DNA of 64,000 nt from Sphingobacteriaceae bacterium (GTDB lineage: Bacteria > Bacteroidota > Bacteroidia > Sphingobacteriales > Sphingobacteriaceae): assembly GCA_947458875.1 (NCBI GenBank), contig CANGZD010000004.1:62001-126000 (forward strand), in the 5' to 3' direction. Below are positions 29,811-38,783 of the stretch, one piece after another; positions within the stretch are counted from its first letter, which is position 1, and each line of letters begins with the position of its first letter. Under the pieces are notes generated by a model. That model was given only the letters and a program-made list of their open reading frames with translations, had not been told where the DNA came from and searched no databases. The position numbers were made by a program, and so were the translations under genes.

Positions 29811-30512
29811 ATGAAAAAACTCTTCTTATCCGCCTTATTATTGTTGGCCATGACGGCTCAGGCAGCTAAACCGAAGCATCAGTTTGTACGTATTAAAACT
29901 GAAAAGGGCGAATGTGTAGTGATGTTATACAATCAGACGCCCAAACACAGAGATAATTTCGTAAAGATTACCAAGGATGGAAACCTCACCGGCACCTTGT
30001 TTCATCGGGTTATTCAAGGCTTCATGATTCAAGGAGGAGATCCGGATTCTAAAACCGCTAAACTCGGTCAGGCTTTGGGCGACGGAGATTTGGGCTATAC
30101 CGTTCCTGCGGAGTTTCGTGACAGTTTGTTCCACAAGAAAGGCGTCATCGCGGCAGCGAGAGATAATAATCCAGAAAAAGCTTCGAGTGCCTGCCAATTT
30201 TATTTAGCACAAGGCAAAGTTTTTACCGATGAACAATTAAATACTTTAGAAGAAACCCGTTTAAAAGGTCGTAAAATTCCTACTTGGCAGCGTGAAGTTT
30301 ACAAAACGCTGGGCGGTATTCCTCATTTGGACCAAAACTATACCGTTTTTGGGGAGGTGATTCAAGGAGTGGACATGATCGATACCATCGCAGCCGTCAA
30401 AACTGGTCCTGCAGACCGACCTGTAGAAGATGTGCGCATGGAAGTGACCTTGTTGAAAAAGAAAGAAGCCCGCAAACTCGAAAAAACTCTCGGACTGGCC
30501 AATAAACCATGA
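29811..30512 (+). CDS. Cyclophilin-type peptidylprolyl isomerase, exported
   Basis: Signal peptide; FVRIKTEKGECVVMLYNQTPKHRDNFVKI, LFHRVIQGFMIQGGDPDSK, VFGEVIQGVDMIDTIA. Confidence 0.93.
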   Translation: MKKLFLSALLLLAMTAQAAKPKHQFVRIKTEKGECVVMLYNQTPKHRDNFVKITKDGNLTGTLFHRVIQGFMIQGGDPDSKTAKLGQALGDGDLGYTVPAEFRDSLFHKKGVIAAARDNNPEKASSACQFYLAQGKVFTDEQLNTLEETRLKGRKIPTWQREVYKTLGGIPHLDQNYTVFGEVIQGVDMIDTIAAVKTGPADRPVEDVRMEVTLLKKKEARKLEKTLGLANKP

Positions 30513-31276
30513 AAATAATCACCTACAATGTCAATGGTATTCGTTCCGCTTTGAGCAAAAACTGGCTGGCCTGGTTACAAGCTACACAAGCCGATGTGGT
30601 TTGCCTGCAGGAAATCAAAGCTACGCCAGAGCAGATCGCCGATTTGTATGTACTGGAACAGATGGGTTACGAACATTACTGGTATCCGGCTGAAAAAAAG
30701 GGCTACAGCGGCACTGCTATCTTGACCAAAATTACGCCGAAACACGTGGAATTTGGATCGGGAATGGACGATTACGATCGTGAAGGGCGCATCATTCGGG
30801 CAGATTTTGAGGAAGTATCGGTGATGAGCACCTATTTCCCATCAGGATCAAGTGGTGATGAGCGACAAGCATTTAAATACCGTTTCCTGGACGATTTTCA
30901 GCAATACATCGATCAGTTGAAATGGGCTTACCCCAAATTGGTCATCTCTGGCGATTACAATATTTGTCATAAACCAATTGATATCCACAACCCAAAATCA
31001 AATGCCAATTCTTCCGGCTTTTTACCCGAAGAACGGGAGTGGATGGAAAACTTTATCCAAGGTGGATTTGTAGATAGTTTCAGACATTTCAATCCGGAGC
31101 CACATCATTATACCTGGTGGAGCTACCGTGCCGGTGCCAGAGCCAAAAACCTGGGTTGGCGCATCGATTATCACCTCGCCAGCAAAGAATTACAAGCACA
31201 TTTGAAACGGGCAGCAATTTTGCCCGATGCCAAACATTCAGACCATTGTCCGGTCTTACTGGAGTTGGACCTATAA
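30509..31276 (+). CDS. xth: Exodeoxyribonuclease III
   Basis: KIITYNVNGIRSALSKNWLAWLQ, DVVCLQEIKA, GDYNICHKPIDIHNPK, WRIDYHLAS, KHSDHCPVLLEL. Confidence 0.96.
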   Translation: MKIITYNVNGIRSALSKNWLAWLQATQADVVCLQEIKATPEQIADLYVLEQMGYEHYWYPAEKKGYSGTAILTKITPKHVEFGSGMDDYDREGRIIRADFEEVSVMSTYFPSGSSGDERQAFKYRFLDDFQQYIDQLKWAYPKLVISGDYNICHKPIDIHNPKSNANSSGFLPEEREWMENFIQGGFVDSFRHFNPEPHHYTWWSYRAGARAKNLGWRIDYHLASKELQAHLKRAAILPDAKHSDHCPVLLELDL

Positions 31277-31278
31277 AC

Positions 31279-32523
31279 ATGAAATCGCTGCTCATTACAG
31301 ATATTGCCAAGCTGGCGGGTTTGCATCCTACAGCAGTGCTCCAGCTTCGCGGGAACGAAATGGCTAATTTACCTGTTTTGGAAAATGCCTGGCTTTTGGT
31401 GGAGAATGGAAAGATCAAGTCCTTTGGTCCGATGTATCAACTCCCAGAATTAGCTGAAGCAACCGAACGGATCTCTGCAAATGGAGGTTGCGTGCTGCCT
31501 TCCTGGTGCGATTCTCATACTCATCTAATTTTTGCGGCCAGCCGCGAAGAGGAGTTTGTGATGAAAATCAAAGGAAAGACTTACGAAGAAATTGCAGCTG
31601 CCGGTGGTGGTATCCTGAACTCGGCAAGCAAACTACAGACCGCCAGCGAGGAAGACCTCTTTCAAAAGGCTTGGATACGTTTGGAGGAGCTCATTCGCCT
31701 CGGAACCGGAGCCATCGAAATTAAGAGCGGTTATGGACTGAGTCTCGAATCAGAACTCAAAATGTTGCGTGTTATCCGCAAGCTTAAAGAACAGGCACCC
31801 ATTCCGGTAAAAGCCACTTTTTTGGGTGCACACGCTTATCCTCAAGAGTATAAAAGTAATCATGGTGGATATATTGATCTGCTAATCAATGAAATGTTGC
31901 CGCAAATTGCCTCAGAGGGCTTGGCCGATTATATCGATGTGTTTTGTGAGCAGGGCTTTTTCTCTTTGACAGAAACCGAACAACTATTGGAAGCTGGTAC
32001 AAACCACGGTTTAAAAGCTAAAATTCATGCGAACCAACTCTCAGCGAGCGGTGCTGTGGAGCTGGCAGTAAAACATCGGGCCTTATCGGTTGATCATTTG
32101 GAGGTGATGAATGGGCCTGCGTTTGATGCATTGTCACAAAACGACACCATTGCCACCCTTCTGCCCAATTGCTCCTTGTTTTTGAATATCCCATTTGCTA
32201 ACGCTCGTGAATTGATAAACAGAGACGTAGCTGTAGCACTTGCTTCTGACTTTAATCCGGGTTCCTCTCCATCGGGTAATATAAACCAGGTGGTTTCGCT
32301 GGCTTGCATGCGCATGAAAATGTTGCCCCAAGAGGCCATCAATGCGGCCACGCTAAATGGAGCCGCAGCCATGGAATTGTCGGCTAATTATGGCAGTATC
32401 GCCCCTGGAAAAGCGGCTAACCTCATCATCACCAAACCTATTCCATCTTTGGCTTACTTGCCTTATGCGTTTGGAAGCAATTTAATTGACCGAGTGATCG
32501 TTAAAGGAGCAATCTATGAATAA
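31279..32523 (+). CDS. hutI: Imidazolonepropionase
   Basis: WCDSHTHLIFAASREEEFVMKIKGKTYEEIAAAGGGIL, IHANQLS, ALASDFNPGSSP; start at MKSLLITDIAKL rather than the ORF-track start. Confidence 0.96.
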   Translation: MKSLLITDIAKLAGLHPTAVLQLRGNEMANLPVLENAWLLVENGKIKSFGPMYQLPELAEATERISANGGCVLPSWCDSHTHLIFAASREEEFVMKIKGKTYEEIAAAGGGILNSASKLQTASEEDLFQKAWIRLEELIRLGTGAIEIKSGYGLSLESELKMLRVIRKLKEQAPIPVKATFLGAHAYPQEYKSNHGGYIDLLINEMLPQIASEGLADYIDVFCEQGFFSLTETEQLLEAGTNHGLKAKIHANQLSASGAVELAVKHRALSVDHLEVMNGPAFDALSQNDTIATLLPNCSLFLNIPFANARELINRDVAVALASDFNPGSSPSGNINQVVSLACMRMKMLPQEAINAATLNGAAAMELSANYGSIAPGKAANLIITKPIPSLAYLPYAFGSNLIDRVIVKGAIYE

Positions 32524-33490
32524 GATCATTTTCACGAGCCCAGAGCAACTGCTTTCACTTACGAATATCCGCGAAGGCGAAACTAAACTGGGACAAAAGC
32601 TGGGAACGGTGGCAAACTTAGCCGACCTGAGCAAACATCCTGCGAAATTTGTATTGCTGGGCATTCCTGAAGATGTGGGTGTGCGTGCCAACGGCGGCCA
32701 ACCAGGTACTGCAAACACTTGGCCTGCGGTTTTGCGTGCTTTTTGCAATGTTCAAAGCACGGCTAAGTTGGGTGGGGAAGATATAGTGGTACTTGGAGAA
32801 ATTAATGTGACGGAAGAACAATTCAGCAGCTTGCAAACTCCAGTTAAGGAATTGCCCAAGCTGGTGGAACGTATGGATGAGAAGGTGCGTGAGGTGATGC
32901 TGCAAGTTTTTGAGGCGGGTAAAGTGCCCATTGTGATTGGAGGCGGTCACAACAATGCCTATCCCATGTTGAAGGCCCTGTCTCAATGTAAAAAAATGCC
33001 CGTGAATGCGCTAAATATAGATGCTCATGCAGATTTCAGGAAACAGGAAGGCAGACACAGCGGGAATGGCTTTTCTTATTCCTTTGAAGAAGGACATTTA
33101 GATAAATATGCTGTTTGGGGCCTGCATGAGAATTATAATCCACAATACCTCATCGAGCAAATGAATGCTCATCCCGATAGGATAAATTACACTTTTTTTG
33201 AGGACTTCATGACCTGGAAAACCGATCCGGGTAGTGCTTTCGATCGTGCCATGCAGTTTGTGCAGGGTGTGTATGGTTTAGAATTAGATATGGACAGTGT
33301 GGCCTATGCAGCAGCCAGTGCGGCATCGCCCACCGGATTTACTGCCGAAGTCATCCGATCCATGCTGTACCAAACTAGAGCTTTCAAGCCCGCTTACTTC
33401 CACATTTGTGAAGGGATTGCAGAATCTCAGTCTTTACAGGCTAAACTGATCGCTTATTTCATCAGCGATTTCATTAAAGCACAGTTTTAA
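32516..33490 (+). CDS. hutG: Formimidoylglutamase (arginase/ureohydrolase family)
   Basis: IGGGHNNAYPMLKAL, NIDAHADFRKQEGRHSGNGFSY, LELDMDSVAYAAASA; hut context. Confidence 0.88.
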   Translation: MNKIIFTSPEQLLSLTNIREGETKLGQKLGTVANLADLSKHPAKFVLLGIPEDVGVRANGGQPGTANTWPAVLRAFCNVQSTAKLGGEDIVVLGEINVTEEQFSSLQTPVKELPKLVERMDEKVREVMLQVFEAGKVPIVIGGGHNNAYPMLKALSQCKKMPVNALNIDAHADFRKQEGRHSGNGFSYSFEEGHLDKYAVWGLHENYNPQYLIEQMNAHPDRINYTFFEDFMTWKTDPGSAFDRAMQFVQGVYGLELDMDSVAYAAASAASPTGFTAEVIRSMLYQTRAFKPAYFHICEGIAESQSLQAKLIAYFISDFIKAQF

Positions 33491-34068
33491 GCAAACTTCC
33501 AGATTTTTTGAGGGGTGATGCAGGTATCCAGAGGGATGTCGTGGGAATTCAGTTCAATAATTTCATCGATCGGTTCGAAAAATGAGAGCCCAACTTTTCG
33601 AACGTTCGGCTTACACTGGGCCAGGAAACGATCGTAAAAACCTTTCCCATAGCCAACCCGGTGCCCCTGTTTGTCGCAGGCTAGTAGCGGTACTAAAACC
33701 AGGTCTATTTCTCTGGCGTTTATTTCTTTTCCGCCTTGAGGTTCTGTAATACCCCAGCGGTTTTCAGCGAGCTGGGTATTTTCATCCCAAATGTAGTGGC
33801 TAAGGCTGTGCGTTTCTAAATTGCTTTTTGACAAGATCAGCTGAACTTCAGGGTGCTTTTCTCTTAGCCAATTGGCGATCAGGTAGGTATTGATTTCTTT
33901 TTTGGATAAGATGGGCAGGAAGAGATGGAGTTGCTCCACATCTTGAAGGTCTACTTGCTGGAATTGCTTCAGCAGTTCCAGGTCCATTTTTTCTACTTCT
34001 TTAGTAGTTAAAGCCTGCCGCAAATTCAGGAAATGCTTGCGGACTTCGCTCTTGCTCATGCTATCCAT
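33487..34068 (-). CDS. 5-formyltetrahydrofolate cyclo-ligase
   Basis: LVLVPLLACDKQGHRVGYGKGFYDRFLAQ. Confidence 0.94.
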   Translation of the reverse strand: MDSMSKSEVRKHFLNLRQALTTKEVEKMDLELLKQFQQVDLQDVEQLHLFLPILSKKEINTYLIANWLREKHPEVQLILSKSNLETHSLSHYIWDENTQLAENRWGITEPQGGKEINAREIDLVLVPLLACDKQGHRVGYGKGFYDRFLAQCKPNVRKVGLSFFEPIDEIIELNSHDIPLDTCITPQKIWKFA

Positions 34069-34080
34069 CAGTCTAAAAAT

Positions 34081-34112
34081 AAAAAAACGGCCTCAGATTT
34101 CTCTAAGACCGT
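34081..34112 (-). terminator. Terminator downstream of efp
   Basis: acggtctta...tgaggccgt stem followed by a T tract on the minus strand. Confidence 0.65.
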
Positions 34113-34152
34113 CATCATAATCAACCTAAACCTTAAACTTAATTAAAGATCT

Positions 34153-34713
34153 TTATTTCACCCGCTCGATATAATCTCCGGTACGGGTGTCCACTTTCAC
34201 TTTGTCGCCCTGATTAATGAACAAAGGAACGCGAATTTCAACACCGGTTTCTACGGTGGCGTTTTTCATAGCATTGGTAGAAGTGTCACCTTTCACGGCA
34301 GGCTCGGTATAAGTAATTTCCAGTTCCACACTGGTAGGTGCCTGCGCCATGATTGGCTCTTCGCTTTCGAAAGCTACAATTACATTCATGCCCTCTTTGA
34401 TGAATCTGGCTGCATCGCCAAACAAGAATTTTGGAATGCTGTATTGTTCGAAAGAATTGTTATCCATGATCACGAAGTTGTCTCCTTCGGGATACAGGTA
34501 TTGATAGTCGCTGGTTTCTACGCGGCAAATTTCTACCTCCTCATCGGTACGGAAGCGGTATTCTACTAATTTTCCGGTTTTTACGTTACGCATACGGGCC
34601 TGATAAAAGGCACGCAAGTTGCCCGGAGTACGATGAATAAATTCTTCAACCGTTACCAATTCTCCATTAAATCTGAGAATGTTTCCGTTTTTAATTTCTG
34701 ATGCTTTTGCCAT
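34153..34713 (-). CDS. efp: Elongation factor P
   Basis: MAKASEIKNGNILRFNGELVTVEEFIHRTPGNLRAFYQARMRNVKTGKLVEYRF...TYTEPAVKGDTSTNAMKNATVETG...VPLFINQGDKVKVDTRTGDYIERVK. Confidence 0.96.
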   Translation of the reverse strand: MAKASEIKNGNILRFNGELVTVEEFIHRTPGNLRAFYQARMRNVKTGKLVEYRFRTDEEVEICRVETSDYQYLYPEGDNFVIMDNNSFEQYSIPKFLFGDAARFIKEGMNVIVAFESEEPIMAQAPTSVELEITYTEPAVKGDTSTNAMKNATVETGVEIRVPLFINQGDKVKVDTRTGDYIERVK

Positions 34714-34802
34714 AAAACAGCTTTTTTGTACTCAAATGGGTACCCGTTTTCGTGCCGCAAAGGTAGCTTGTTTTTTCTTCAATAACAACCCAAATTGGAA
34801 TT

Positions 34803-35441
34803 TTATCCCAGCGGGCTCTCAAAGTTTTTATAGTCTGAAATTTGTAGCTGGTGTGTACAGCATTGATATTCCTCTTCCTGATTGGAGCAGATGATTAATA
34901 AGCGTTCTTTTGTATAATTGGCTATCAATTGCTGGTACCATTCTAAGCCTTGCTTATCTAGGTTAGCCGTAGGTTCATCTAATAACAAGACCGGTGTATT
35001 TGTAAATACAGCCAAAGCCAACTTGCAGCGCTGTTTCATGCCTGATGAAAAATACCGGATCGCTTTGTTTTCTACTTTTTTCAGATCCAGTATTCGGATG
35101 ATTTCATGAGAATCAAATCCAGGTAGAAAATCCTTGAATTGGAAATGAAAATCGATCATTTCAGTCAGACTAAATTCTTCAATCAATTCCAAATAAGGTG
35201 CAGAAATTGATAGGTGTCCGTAAAAATCGTCCGGATCTATTGTAGCTTCTCCCGATTGATAAGTGATGTAACCCTCTGAAGCAGAGAGGCTACCCGCTAA
35301 AACCTGTAAAAGTGTAGATTTTCCACTTCCGTTAGCGCCTAAAATGGCATATGCGTTGCCTTGTTCAAAGCGGTAGTTTACTGATCTGAAAATCCATTCC
35401 TGATTAAAACGGCGACCGATATTTTCGAGAATGATTTTCAT
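34803..35441 (-). CDS. ABC transporter ATP-binding protein (standalone)
   Basis: GANGSGKST, YFSSGMKQRCKLA, VLLLDEPTANLD; no adjacent permease. Confidence 0.9.
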   Translation of the reverse strand: MKIILENIGRRFNQEWIFRSVNYRFEQGNAYAILGANGSGKSTLLQVLAGSLSASEGYITYQSGEATIDPDDFYGHLSISAPYLELIEEFSLTEMIDFHFQFKDFLPGFDSHEIIRILDLKKVENKAIRYFSSGMKQRCKLALAVFTNTPVLLLDEPTANLDKQGLEWYQQLIANYTKERLLIICSNQEEEYQCCTHQLQISDYKNFESPLG

Positions 35442-35448
35442 AGAATGA

Positions 35449-36231
35449 TTAACCGTTGCCGAATCCTTTCATGATACCACGGTTAGAGTTGCGAATGAAA
35501 TTCACAATTTCATCACGCTCTTCGGTGGGCTTAAAACCAGCTTCCACCATGTCTAAAGCTTTAGTAGTATTGCTGTTTTTTAAGAATAAAACACGGTATA
35601 TATCCTGAATTTCGTTGATTTTTTCTGGGCTGAACCCTCTGCGACGCAAACCAACTGAATTGATACCTACGTAAGAAAGCGGTTCACGACCAGCTTTGGT
35701 GTAGGGTGGAACATCCTTCCGAACTAAAGATCCACCAGATATCATCACATGGGCGCCAATACAAACAAATTGATGTACTGCACTCATACCACCAATAATT
35801 GCGTAATCTTCTACGGTAATATGGCCCGCCAATTGTACTCCATTAGCTAAAATACAGTTATTTCCTACTATACAATCATGCGCTACGTGGGTATATGCCA
35901 TTAGCAATACATTGTTTCCAATTCGGGTTTCTTTCCGGTCGTTGGTACCACGGTTAATGGTTACGCATTCGCGGATAGTGGTATTATCACCAATAACAGC
36001 CAGGGTTTCCTCCCCTCCAAATTTCAAATCCTGAGGAGAAGCGGAGATAACGGCACCAGGGAAAATACGGCAGTTCTTACCAATACGTGCACCATTCATA
36101 ATGGTCACATTGGAGCCAATCCAGGTTCCCTCGCCAATTACTACATCTTTGTGAATGGTTACGAAAGGTTCAATTACAACATTATCAGCAATTTTTGCCT
36201 GCGGATGAATGTAGGCTAAAGGTTGAATCAT
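35449..36231 (-). CDS. lpxA: Acyl-ACP--UDP-N-acetylglucosamine O-acyltransferase
   Basis: IHPQAKIADNVVIEPFVTIHKDVVIGEGTWIGSNVTIMNGARIG...TTIRECVTINRGT...MAYTHVAHDCIVGN. Confidence 0.96.
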   Translation of the reverse strand: MIQPLAYIHPQAKIADNVVIEPFVTIHKDVVIGEGTWIGSNVTIMNGARIGKNCRIFPGAVISASPQDLKFGGEETLAVIGDNTTIRECVTINRGTNDRKETRIGNNVLLMAYTHVAHDCIVGNNCILANGVQLAGHITVEDYAIIGGMSAVHQFVCIGAHVMISGGSLVRKDVPPYTKAGREPLSYVGINSVGLRRRGFSPEKINEIQDIYRVLFLKNSNTTKALDMVEAGFKPTEERDEIVNFIRNSNRGIMKGFGNG

Positions 36232-36235
36232 TGTT

Positions 36236-37633
36236 TTAATTTGGTTTTTTGGAAATTTGAGCCATCAACTCTGCTTCTACCACTACTTTGTCTCCCACCA
36301 TTCCAATACATTTCATTTGTGCAATACCTCTTCTGATCGGAGTAATCAAGTCGCAACGGAACACCAGTGTATCTCCTGGTAATACTTTTTCTTTAAAACG
36401 GGCCTGTTCTATTTTTAGAAAATAGGTCAGGTAGTTTTCCGGATCATCAACTGTGTTTAACACTAATATACCCCCTGTTTGCGCCATCGCCTCAATTTGT
36501 AATACACCCGGCATTACAGGTGCTCCAGGAAAATGACCTTCAAAAAAGGGCTCATTCATGGTTACATTTTTCACACCCACCACGTGATTTTTCGATAGTT
36601 CTAAAATTTTATCGACCAATAAGAAGGGTGGCCGGTGAGGCAAAATATTCATGATCTGGGTGGTATCATACACCGGTTCAGCATTCAAATTATATTTTGG
36701 GGCAGCTTTTTTACTGCGCTCTTTTTTAATCTGCGCTTTAATTTTTTTGGCAAAAGCAACGTTGGCAGCATGACCCGGACGGGCTGCCATGATGTGTCCT
36801 TTGAGCGGAACGCCTACTAAAGCCAGATCGCCAATCATATCGAGCAATTTGTGGCGGGCAGGCTCATTCTGATGGCGCAATTGGATATTGTTTAGGATGC
36901 CTTCTCGTGCCACATCGATATCTTCTTTATTAAACAGCTTTGCCAAACGGTCCAGTTCTTCGCGACTTACTTCCTTATCAACCACCACAATGGCGTTGTT
37001 CAGATCGCCGCCCTTTATCAGGTTGTGATCGAGCAGCATTTCTAATTCATGAAGGAAACAGAAGGTTCTGCAGGAAGCGATTTCTTTTTTAAATTCAGAT
37101 AAATTAGTGATGGCCGCATGCTGGCTTCCCAAAATGGGGGAGTTGTAATCGATCATACAGGTGAAACGATATTCATCCAAAGGCATAGCTACCATTTCTA
37201 CTTTACGATCTGGTTCTGAATAATGAATATTTGATGGAATACTGTAATATTCTCTATCTGCAAGCTGCTCCACAAAGCCTACTTTTTCTAAAGCATTGAT
37301 AAATTCAATCGAACTCCCATCCATTATTGGAATTTCCGGACCATCCAGTTCCATCAGTACATTATCGACTTCACAACCCACCAAAGCTGCCAAAACGTGT
37401 TCGACAGTGCTTACGCTTGCACCATTTTGTGTAATGGTGGTTCCTCTGGAAGTATCGGTCACATTGTCTACATCGGCATCAACTAAGGGGTTACCCGGTA
37501 AATCAACTCGCGAAAATTTATAGCCATGATTATCCGCAGCTGGCTTAAAAGTCATGGTAACCGGTTCGCCGGTATGCAATCCAACCCCAGATATGGAGAA
37601 TTCGGATTTAAGTGTTCTTTGTTTTGTATTCAT
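36236..37633 (-). CDS. lpxC-fabZ: Bifunctional LpxC deacetylase / FabZ-type hydroxyacyl-ACP dehydratase fusion
   Basis: LpxC part: GVGLHTGEPVTMTFKPA, TVEHVLAAL, HKLLDMIGDLALVG; FabZ part: ILPHRPPFLLVDKIL, FFEGHFPGAPVMPGVLQIEAMAQTGG. Confidence 0.96.
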   Translation of the reverse strand: MNTKQRTLKSEFSISGVGLHTGEPVTMTFKPAADNHGYKFSRVDLPGNPLVDADVDNVTDTSRGTTITQNGASVSTVEHVLAALVGCEVDNVLMELDGPEIPIMDGSSIEFINALEKVGFVEQLADREYYSIPSNIHYSEPDRKVEMVAMPLDEYRFTCMIDYNSPILGSQHAAITNLSEFKKEIASCRTFCFLHELEMLLDHNLIKGGDLNNAIVVVDKEVSREELDRLAKLFNKEDIDVAREGILNNIQLRHQNEPARHKLLDMIGDLALVGVPLKGHIMAARPGHAANVAFAKKIKAQIKKERSKKAAPKYNLNAEPVYDTTQIMNILPHRPPFLLVDKILELSKNHVVGVKNVTMNEPFFEGHFPGAPVMPGVLQIEAMAQTGGILVLNTVDDPENYLTYFLKIEQARFKEKVLPGDTLVFRCDLITPIRRGIAQMKCIGMVGDKVVVEAELMAQISKKPN

Positions 37634-37661
37634 GTTTATGTTTAGTAATTAGGCAATGGTG

Positions 37662-38708
37662 TTATTCATCATCCCGGTTTACTAATGATTTCAATTCTTT
37701 TTCCAGTGCTTCCAGTTTTTTCTCTAATTCGGGCAGGCGTTGGAAGACCACCTGCGAACGATAATTGTCATTAAAAGTACTCACAGGCATCCCACCCCAT
37801 TTTTTACCCTCTTCTTCTAAACTGCGGTTCACACCCGTTTTAGCGGCAATTTGTGAACCCTTGGCAATAGAAATATGACCAACGGTACCCACCTGACCGC
37901 CCATTACTACATTTTCACCCACTTTGGTACTACCCGAAATGCCACTTTGTGAGGCTATCACGGTATTGCTGCCAATTTCTACATTATGGGCTATCTGTAT
38001 CAAGTTATCTAGCTTCACACCCTTACGGATAATGGTAGAACCCATGGTAGCCCGATCGATAGAGTTGTTGGAACCAATTTCCACATCATCTTCAATGATC
38101 ACATTCCCAATTTGGCTTACTTTTTTGTAGCTACCATCGGCTTGAGGAGCAAATCCAAATCCGTCGCTACCAATCACCGTTCCGGAATGTATGGTCACCC
38201 GCTTACCCAATACACATTCGTGGTATACTTTTACTCCGGCAAAAAGCGTACAGCTTTCACCAATGTTCACCATATCACCTATATACGTTTGAGGATAGAT
38301 TTTAGTATGATCACCAATCACCGCATTAGCCCCGATGTAAGCAAATGCCCCAATGTATACATTTTTACCAATTTTGGCACTTGGATGAATAAAACAAGGT
38401 TCTTCAATCCCGCTTTTATCCAATTTTGCCTGATTGTATGCTTCTAAGAGAACAGAAAATGAACTGTAGGCATCCTTCACCCTGATTAAAGTTGCTGAAA
38501 CAGGCTTTTCTAGTTTTAAATCTTCATTAACAATAATAATGGAAGCCTTTGTGGTGTACAAATAAGGCTCATACTTGGGATTAGCCACAAAAGAAAGCGA
38601 GCCGCTTTGCGCTTCCTCTATTTTAGCCACACTGCTTACCGCCACCTCCGGGTTGCCTTCAATGGTTCCATTTAGTAATTGCCCGATTTGAAGAGCGGTA
38701 AATTGCAT
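37662..38708 (-). CDS. lpxD: UDP-3-O-(3-hydroxyacyl)glucosamine N-acyltransferase
   Basis: VIGSDGFGFAPQADGSYKKVSQIGNVIIEDDVEIGSNNSIDRATMGSTIIRKGVKLDNLIQIAHNVEIG. Confidence 0.97.
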   Translation of the reverse strand: MQFTALQIGQLLNGTIEGNPEVAVSSVAKIEEAQSGSLSFVANPKYEPYLYTTKASIIIVNEDLKLEKPVSATLIRVKDAYSSFSVLLEAYNQAKLDKSGIEEPCFIHPSAKIGKNVYIGAFAYIGANAVIGDHTKIYPQTYIGDMVNIGESCTLFAGVKVYHECVLGKRVTIHSGTVIGSDGFGFAPQADGSYKKVSQIGNVIIEDDVEIGSNNSIDRATMGSTIIRKGVKLDNLIQIAHNVEIGSNTVIASQSGISGSTKVGENVVMGGQVGTVGHISIAKGSQIAAKTGVNRSLEEEGKKWGGMPVSTFNDNYRSQVVFQRLPELEKKLEALEKELKSLVNRDDE

Positions 38709-38783
38709 GTGCGCTAGTTAGGGTGTGTAAATTTAAACAATCTGCAAATTTAACCTTATTTAGGGTTTAGCCTAACAAAAAAT

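Noticed and set aside
31117-31278. N-terminal extension of hutI in the ORF track
   Set aside because: Overlaps the end of xth in another frame; HutI homology begins at the ATG at 31279.
36570-36595. CCACCACGTGATTTTT in lpxC-fabZ as a parS site
   Set aside because: Only the CACGTG core matches; arms do not fit.
37662-38708. Repeats within lpxD as a DNA repeat array
   Set aside because: Explained by hexapeptide beta-helix protein repeats, not DNA-level repeats.
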